The notes under the pieces were generated by a model. That model was not told where the DNA came from. It ran no database searches and saw nothing but the letters and a program-made list of their open reading frames with translations. The translations under genes and the position numbers were made by a program. A stretch of DNA of 64,000 bases from an uncultured Eubacteriales bacterium (GTDB lineage Bacteria; Bacillota; Clostridia; Oscillospirales; Oscillospiraceae), in the NCBI GenBank assembly GCA_900546915.1, contig UREY01000008.1, positions 1 through 64,000 on the forward strand, written 5' to 3'. Below, one piece after another: positions 59,500 through 64,000 of this stretch; the first letter of the stretch is position 1; every line of letters begins with the position of its first letter.

Positions 59500-60537
59500 A
59501 TGGAACGGTGGAATCGGCGGGTACGAAGGACATGCGTGGGAGTGATTCTCCTGGCGCTTTTGCTGCGCCTGGGGGGCAGCGGCTCCATGGCGGCTACCGA
59601 GGCCCAAAGCATGGCGGCGGTTCTCCTGTACCTGCAAACCGGCCGGGCCGCCCGGCCGGTCCACAGCCCGGAGCCCTCGGAGACGCCCGCCGCGGCTCCG
59701 GCGACGGTTCCGGCGGAGCAGGAGCAGCCGGTTACCGTGTTCACCTTCCCCACCGCGCCCCCGGAGGGCGGCGACCTGACCTTTTCAGCCGGTGAGGCGG
59801 CGGAGGTGGAGCTCAAATACGGCGGGTCCTACCGGCCGGATGTGGGCGGCCTGCTGGAGGCGCCGGTGGATCTGGATTTTTCCGGGGATTCGCCTCGAAT
59901 TCTGATTGTCCACACCCATGCCACCGAGAGCTACACCATGGAGGCGGGGTGGGAGTACAGCGCCTCGTCCGACTACCGGACCCTGGACCCCGCCTTCAAC
60001 ATGATCCGGGTGGGAGAGGCGATGACCCGAATCCTGGAGGAGGCCGGAATTGCTGTGCTTCATGATACGACGCTGCATGACTATCCCTCCTATAACGGCT
60101 CGTACGACAAGGCCCTGGAGAGCATCGAGGGCTATCTGGCCCAGTACCCTTCCATACAAATGGTGATCGATGTGCATCGGGACGCGGTGGAGCTGTCCGA
60201 CGGCAGCCAGATGGGCACCTCGGCGACGGTGAACGGCGAGCCGTCGGCGCAGGTGATGCTGGTGATGGGCACCGACGAGGGGGGACTCACCCACCCCGAC
60301 TGGCAGGACAACCTCTCCTGGGCCTTGAAGCTGCAGGTGCAGATGGAGCGGCAGTATCCGGGCCTCACCCGCCCCATGTCCCTGCGGCCGGAGCGGTATA
60401 ATCAGCATGCCACGCCGGGCTCGGTCCTGGTGGAGATTGGAACGGCCGGAGATACGCTGCAAAAGGCCCTCCGGGCCGGAGAGGCCTTTGCACGGACCCT
60501 GGTATCCGTCATTCAGGGACTCCATTTGCAGGGTTGA
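59500..60537 (+). CDS. spoIIP: Stage II sporulation protein P
   Basis: This 345-residue cell-wall amidase acts with SpoIID and SpoIIM in septal thinning and engulfment during sporulation. It has an N-terminal membrane anchor (about 10-32), a Pro/Ala/Glu-rich linker and the SpoIIP domain. Zinc and catalytic motifs are IVHTHATESY (about 131), VIDVHRDA, LVMGTDEGG and a terminal LVEIGT. The ATG at 59500 follows AGGAGGGAG. It stands after tadA rather than after gpr, its usual neighbour. Confidence 0.92.
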   Translation: MERWNRRVRRTCVGVILLALLLRLGGSGSMAATEAQSMAAVLLYLQTGRAARPVHSPEPSETPAAAPATVPAEQEQPVTVFTFPTAPPEGGDLTFSAGEAAEVELKYGGSYRPDVGGLLEAPVDLDFSGDSPRILIVHTHATESYTMEAGWEYSASSDYRTLDPAFNMIRVGEAMTRILEEAGIAVLHDTTLHDYPSYNGSYDKALESIEGYLAQYPSIQMVIDVHRDAVELSDGSQMGTSATVNGEPSAQVMLVMGTDEGGLTHPDWQDNLSWALKLQVQMERQYPGLTRPMSLRPERYNQHATPGSVLVEIGTAGDTLQKALRAGEAFARTLVSVIQGLHLQG

Positions 60538-60539
60538 CC

Positions 60540-60630
60540 GGAGTCCGGCGTCTTTTTCATATGGCAAGGGTCTTGGAGAAAGACCGGGCGCGCTGCGGGA
60601 AAACTGCGGCGCGCCTTTTTGCCGGACTCC
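60540..60630 (+). terminator. Nested inverted repeat and terminator after spoIIP
   Basis: A 10-bp stem (60587-60596 with 60606-60615, one G-T pair) followed by five T residues is the terminator. A second perfect 10-bp repeat (60540-60549 with 60621-60630) embraces the whole structure. Confidence 0.8.
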
Positions 60631-60689
60631 GGCGGGCGGAAGGGCAGCGGAGCCCCGGGACATTTTTTATGGAACCGGGGGATTGGTGA

Positions 60690-60718
60690 TTGTAATTTCC
60701 GGCAAATTCCGCTATAAT
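60690..60718 (+). promoter_or_regulatory. Promoter of the nucleoside ABC transporter operon
   Basis: TTGTAA (60690-60695), 17 bases and TATAAT (60713-60718) lie about 40 bases upstream of the ATPase start. Confidence 0.75.
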
Positions 60719-60756
60719 AACAACATGTAGCTTACAAACAGTGAGGAAGTGAAGGT

Positions 60757-62292
60757 ATGGCGGAATATGTGATCGAGATGCTGAACATCACCAAGATTTT
60801 CCCCGGGATCAAGGCCAACGACAACATCACCCTGCAGCTGCGGCCCGGAGAGATTCATGCGCTGCTGGGCGAGAACGGCGCGGGAAAGTCCACTTTGATG
60901 AGCGTTTTGTTCGGCCTTTACCAGCCTGAAGAGGGCGTGATCAAGAAAAACGGCCAGGTGGTCCAGATCCGCAATCCCAATGACGCCACGGCGCTGCACA
61001 TTGGGATGGTGCATCAGCATTTTAAATTGGTAGAGTGCTTTTCCGTGCTGGACAACATCATTCTGGGCAGAGAGGATTGCCGCATGGGGGTCCTGCAGAA
61101 GAAGCATGCCCGGGAGAAGGTGATGGCCCTGTCCCAACAGTACGGCCTGAAGATCGACCCGGACGCCAAGGTCTCCGACATCTCCGTGGGCATGCAGCAG
61201 CGGGTGGAGATCCTGAAAATGCTCTACCGGGACAATGAGATTTTAATCTTTGACGAGCCCACCGCCGTGCTGACGCCTCAGGAGATCGACGAGCTGATGG
61301 AGATCATGCGGGGCTTTAAGGCCGAGGGGAAGAGCATTCTGTTCATCACCCATAAGCTGGCGGAGATCAAGGCGGTGGCGGACCGGTGCACCATCCTCCG
61401 GAAGGGCAAGTATATGGGGACGGTGGAGGTGGCCTCCACCTCTGTGGAGGAGATGTCCCACCTGATGGTGGGCCGGGATGTGCAGCTGAAGGTGGACAAG
61501 TCGGAGCAGGAGCCGGGGGAAGTGGTGCTGGATGTGCGGCACATCACGGTTCCCTCCAAAATGCATAAGAAAAACGCCGTCCGGGATGTGTCCTTCCAGG
61601 TGAGGCAGGGGGAGATTGTGGGCCTGGCCGGCATCGAGGGCAACGGACAGACGGAGCTTGTCTACAGCCTCACCGGCCTGATGAAGCAGTCCCAGGGCAG
61701 CTTCACCCTCTGCGGCCGGGATATTTCCCACGCCGGTCCCCGGGCCCGCAGCAAGGCCGGGATGAGCCACATCCCCGAGGACCGGCACAAGCACGGGCTG
61801 ATTCTGGACTATACCCTGGAGGAGAATCTGGTGCTGCAGCGGTACTGGAGTCCCCAGTTCCACCGCCACGGCTTGATCAAATTCGACGAGGTCCGGCGCT
61901 ATGCCGAGAAGCTCATCGACCAGTACGACATCCGTTCCGGCCAGGGCCCCGTCACGGTGGCCCGGAGTATGTCCGGCGGCAACCAGCAGAAGGCGATTGT
62001 GGCCCGGGAGATCGACAAGGACCACAAGCTCCTGGTGGCCGTCCAGCCCACCCGGGGCCTGGACGTGGGCGCCATTGAGTATATTCACCGCCGGCTGGTG
62101 GCGGAGCGGGATCACGGCGCCGCCGTGCTGTTGGTTTCCCTGGAGCTGGACGAGGTGATGAACCTGTCCGATCGGATCCTGGTCATGTACGAGGGGGAAA
62201 TTGTGGGCGAGTTCCATCCCAAAACGGTGGATGTACAGGAGCTGGGCCTGTATATGGCCGGCGCCAAAAGAATGGAGGGACATACCGCATGA
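60757..62292 (+). CDS. BMP-family nucleoside ABC importer, ATPase subunit (NupA/YufO-like)
   Basis: This 511-residue protein has two ABC domains. The first has Walker A GENGAGKST (38-46), signature ISVGMQQRVEIL and Walker B IFDEPTAVLTP. The second (from about 255) has a degenerate Walker A (GIEGNGQTEL) but keeps SMSGGNQQKAIVARE. This asymmetry is typical of sugar and nucleoside importers with BMP lipoproteins. It probably energises purine or pyrimidine nucleoside uptake. It overlaps the permease start (ATGA). Confidence 0.9.
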   Translation: MAEYVIEMLNITKIFPGIKANDNITLQLRPGEIHALLGENGAGKSTLMSVLFGLYQPEEGVIKKNGQVVQIRNPNDATALHIGMVHQHFKLVECFSVLDNIILGREDCRMGVLQKKHAREKVMALSQQYGLKIDPDAKVSDISVGMQQRVEILKMLYRDNEILIFDEPTAVLTPQEIDELMEIMRGFKAEGKSILFITHKLAEIKAVADRCTILRKGKYMGTVEVASTSVEEMSHLMVGRDVQLKVDKSEQEPGEVVLDVRHITVPSKMHKKNAVRDVSFQVRQGEIVGLAGIEGNGQTELVYSLTGLMKQSQGSFTLCGRDISHAGPRARSKAGMSHIPEDRHKHGLILDYTLEENLVLQRYWSPQFHRHGLIKFDEVRRYAEKLIDQYDIRSGQGPVTVARSMSGGNQQKAIVAREIDKDHKLLVAVQPTRGLDVGAIEYIHRRLVAERDHGAAVLLVSLELDEVMNLSDRILVMYEGEIVGEFHPKTVDVQELGLYMAGAKRMEGHTA

Positions 62293-63401
62293 AGAAATCC
62301 ATCCGCTTGCGGGACAACGCCGGCTTGCTGAGCGTCATGGCTTCTGTGACCTCGATTTGCATCGGTCTGCTTTTCGGCTTGCTCCTGCTGTTGCTTTTGA
62401 ACCCCGGCAATGCCCTTGCGGGCATGGGGAACCTGTTGAGTAAGGGCTTTACCGATGTGGGCAACGTCCTGTACCGGGCCGCCCCCTTGATTATGGTGGG
62501 TTTGGCGGTGGCCTTTGCCTATCAGGTGGGCCTGTTTAACATCGGCGCCTCGGGCCAATATACCGTGGGCACGTTTTTGGCCCTCACCTGCGCCATTGAG
62601 CTGCAGCAGCCGTGGTATGTGTGCATCCTGGCGGCGGCTTTGGGCGGCGCCCTTTGGGGATTGTTTCCCGGCCTGTTTAAGGCCCTGTTCAATGTCAACG
62701 AGGTTCTGACTGCCATTATGTTCAACTGGATCGGCATGAACCTGGTCAATTTCCTGGTTCCCAACCTGCCCCGGATGCTGGACTCCGACTGGGGCGCCTC
62801 GGCCTCCGACCGGACGGCGGCTCTGGTCAACGCCAATCCGGACGCCGTTTTGCCCCGGCTGGGTCTGGACAAGCTGTTCCATTACAGCTACATGAACATC
62901 GGGATCTTCTTGGCCATGATCCTGGCCGTCGTCATGTGGGTCATTTTGAAAAAGACCACCTTCGGGTACGAATTGAAGGCCTGCGGCCACAACCGGGATG
63001 CCGCCGTATACGCCGGCATCAGCGCCAAGAAGAACATCGTGCTGTCTATGGTCATCTCCGGCGCTCTGGCCGGAATCGGCGGCGGATTGTACTATCTGGC
63101 CGGGGGCGGGCAGTACACCCTGCTGCAAACCATCGAAGGAGCGGGCTTTGACGGCATCTCCGTGGCGCTGCTGGCGAACTGCAACCCTCTGGGCTGTATT
63201 TTCAGCGCCGTATTCCTGAGCTTTCTGCGCCTGGGCGGCAATGCCATGCAGTCTCAGGGCTATGCCACCGAGGCCACGGATATCGTCATCTCCGTCATCG
63301 TCTATTTGGCCGCTTTTGCTCTGCTGATTCGGATGATCCTGTCCGGCGGCTGGGGCAGGCGGGGTAAGAAAAACCGGAAAAAGGAGGCGCAGGCAAAATG
63401 A
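62289..63401 (+). CDS. Nucleoside ABC importer permease (NupB/YufP-like)
   Basis: This 370-residue permease has about nine membrane helices and the family stretches YRAAPLIMVGLAVAFAYQVGLFNIGASGQ, given here as positions about 56-84, and GYELKACGHNRDAA. The latter is the coupling loop to the ATPase. It overlaps both neighbouring genes by 4 bases. Confidence 0.9.
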   Translation: MKKSIRLRDNAGLLSVMASVTSICIGLLFGLLLLLLLNPGNALAGMGNLLSKGFTDVGNVLYRAAPLIMVGLAVAFAYQVGLFNIGASGQYTVGTFLALTCAIELQQPWYVCILAAALGGALWGLFPGLFKALFNVNEVLTAIMFNWIGMNLVNFLVPNLPRMLDSDWGASASDRTAALVNANPDAVLPRLGLDKLFHYSYMNIGIFLAMILAVVMWVILKKTTFGYELKACGHNRDAAVYAGISAKKNIVLSMVISGALAGIGGGLYYLAGGGQYTLLQTIEGAGFDGISVALLANCNPLGCIFSAVFLSFLRLGGNAMQSQGYATEATDIVISVIVYLAAFALLIRMILSGGWGRRGKKNRKKEAQAK

Positions 63402-64000
63402 GCACAGGTACATGGGCCAGTATCATCAATCTGACCATTTGTTTCGCCATTCCTCTGATGCTGGTGGCCTTGGGCGGGATGTATTCCGAGCGCTCCGGCG
63501 TCATCAACCTGGCCCTGGAGGGCATTATGATCATGGGCGCCCTGGCCTCCACCCTGGTCCTGCAGGCGATGGACGCCGCCGGTTGGGGCGAGCAGGTGTT
63601 CACCTCCCAGCTGGGCGTGGCCCTGGCGGCCCTGGTTGCCGGTCTGGCCGGTATGATCTTCTCCCTGCTGCTGGCCTTTGCCGCGATCAATTTGAAAGCG
63701 GACCAGACCATCGGCGGTACGGCGCTGAACCTCTTCGCCCCTGCGTTTTGCGTGGTCGTCGCCTGGGCCGTCCAGGGACAGGGCATCACGGACATCGCCA
63801 TTCCCTCCTGGACCCGGTGGACCCCGGAGCAGCTGCATATTGCAGGAAAGGTCAATCAGGATTTCCTCCCGTCTTTGTTTAAGAAGTTTTACATCACCAT
63901 TCCCATTGCTTTGGTGCTGTTCCTGATCGCCTGGTTCGTCCTGTACAAGACCCGCTTCGGCCTGCGTATGCGCGCCTGCGGAGAGCATCCCCAGGCGGCG
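63398..64000 (+). CDS. Nucleoside ABC importer second permease (NupC/YufQ-like), partial
   Basis: The ATG at 63398 overlaps the previous stop (ATGA), and the frame stays open to the window end (201 codons, 3' truncated by the window). The translation begins MSTGTWASIINLTICFAIP. It contains GGMYSERSGVINLALEGIM, NLKADQTIGGTALNL and a coupling-loop sequence FGLRMRACGEHPQAA near the end. These match the second permease of BMP-type importers. A substrate-binding lipoprotein was not found upstream and may follow. Confidence 0.9.
   Translation, partial: MSTGTWASIINLTICFAIPLMLVALGGMYSERSGVINLALEGIMIMGALASTLVLQAMDAAGWGEQVFTSQLGVALAALVAGLAGMIFSLLLAFAAINLKADQTIGGTALNLFAPAFCVVVAWAVQGQGITDIAIPSWTRWTPEQLHIAGKVNQDFLPSLFKKFYITIPIALVLFLIAWFVLYKTRFGLRMRACGEHPQAA

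Overview
The window looks like chromosomal DNA of a GC-rich, spore-forming Gram-positive bacterium of the class Clostridia, probably an Oscillospiraceae-type gut anaerobe (Oscillibacter, Lawsonibacter and Flavonifractor relatives). The taxonomic call is inference. It rests on a stage II sporulation protein (SpoIIP), a perfect CIRCE element with hrcA-grpE-dnaK-dnaJ, S-layer-homology (SLH) surface proteins, a PPi-type phosphofructokinase, strong AGGAGG ribosome sites and TTGACA-17-TATAAT promoters, and a base composition of very roughly 60% GC. I saw no rRNA, tRNA, CRISPR array or intact insertion sequence.

Layout. 1-2.5 kb: divergent glycolytic genes (PPi-phosphofructokinase and class II aldolase). 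2.6-10.6 kb: one 2651-residue secreted subtilase with an internal dockerin, BIG2 domains, a cohesin-like domain and three SLH repeats. 10.7-12.3 kb: an AT-richer patch with a VanZ-like gene and an acetyltransferase, likely acquired. 12.4-17.3 kb: an ArsR-type regulator, a second SLH surface protein and a CarD-type regulator. 17.4-19.5 kb: DUF4363, DUF421 and DUF4349 membrane or lipoprotein genes; the DUF421 start lies inside a perfect 16-bp hairpin with a possible leader peptide. 19.6-24.9 kb: an ABC transporter operon with a small membrane protein and a lipoprotein, divergent from a two-component system, with four 11-bp tandem repeats between them. This resembles a lantibiotic-immunity and peptide-sensing module without biosynthesis genes. 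25.2-26.2 kb: a streptothricin-acetyltransferase-like gene and a GIY-YIG gene.

26.4-31.3 kb: the HrcA/CIRCE heat-shock operon. 31.4-37.0 kb: membrane proteins (DUF4173, DUF2975 with an XRE regulator, DUF2207, TraX) and a NimA-like flavin protein. 37.3-40.7 kb: response regulator, histidine kinase and HtrA protease in one operon, suggesting an envelope-stress circuit. 40.9-45.0 kb: a YmdB phosphodiesterase with a YhaO/YhaN (SbcDC-like) nuclease-ATPase pair. 45.2-48.1 kb: mnmE, a cysteine desulfurase and a small conserved-looking protein. 48.2-56.9 kb: a nitrilase-family hydrolase, then a housekeeping operon gdpP-rplI-dnaB-tilS-hpt-ftsH. 57.0-60.5 kb: YdcF, an M42 aminopeptidase, tadA and spoIIP. 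60.7-64.0 kb: a nucleoside-type ABC importer whose third gene runs off the window end.

Most of the window is core metabolism, translation and stress functions. The accessory or regulatory material worth attention is the giant subtilase, the DUF421 translational switch, the orphan immunity-like module and the low-GC patch.
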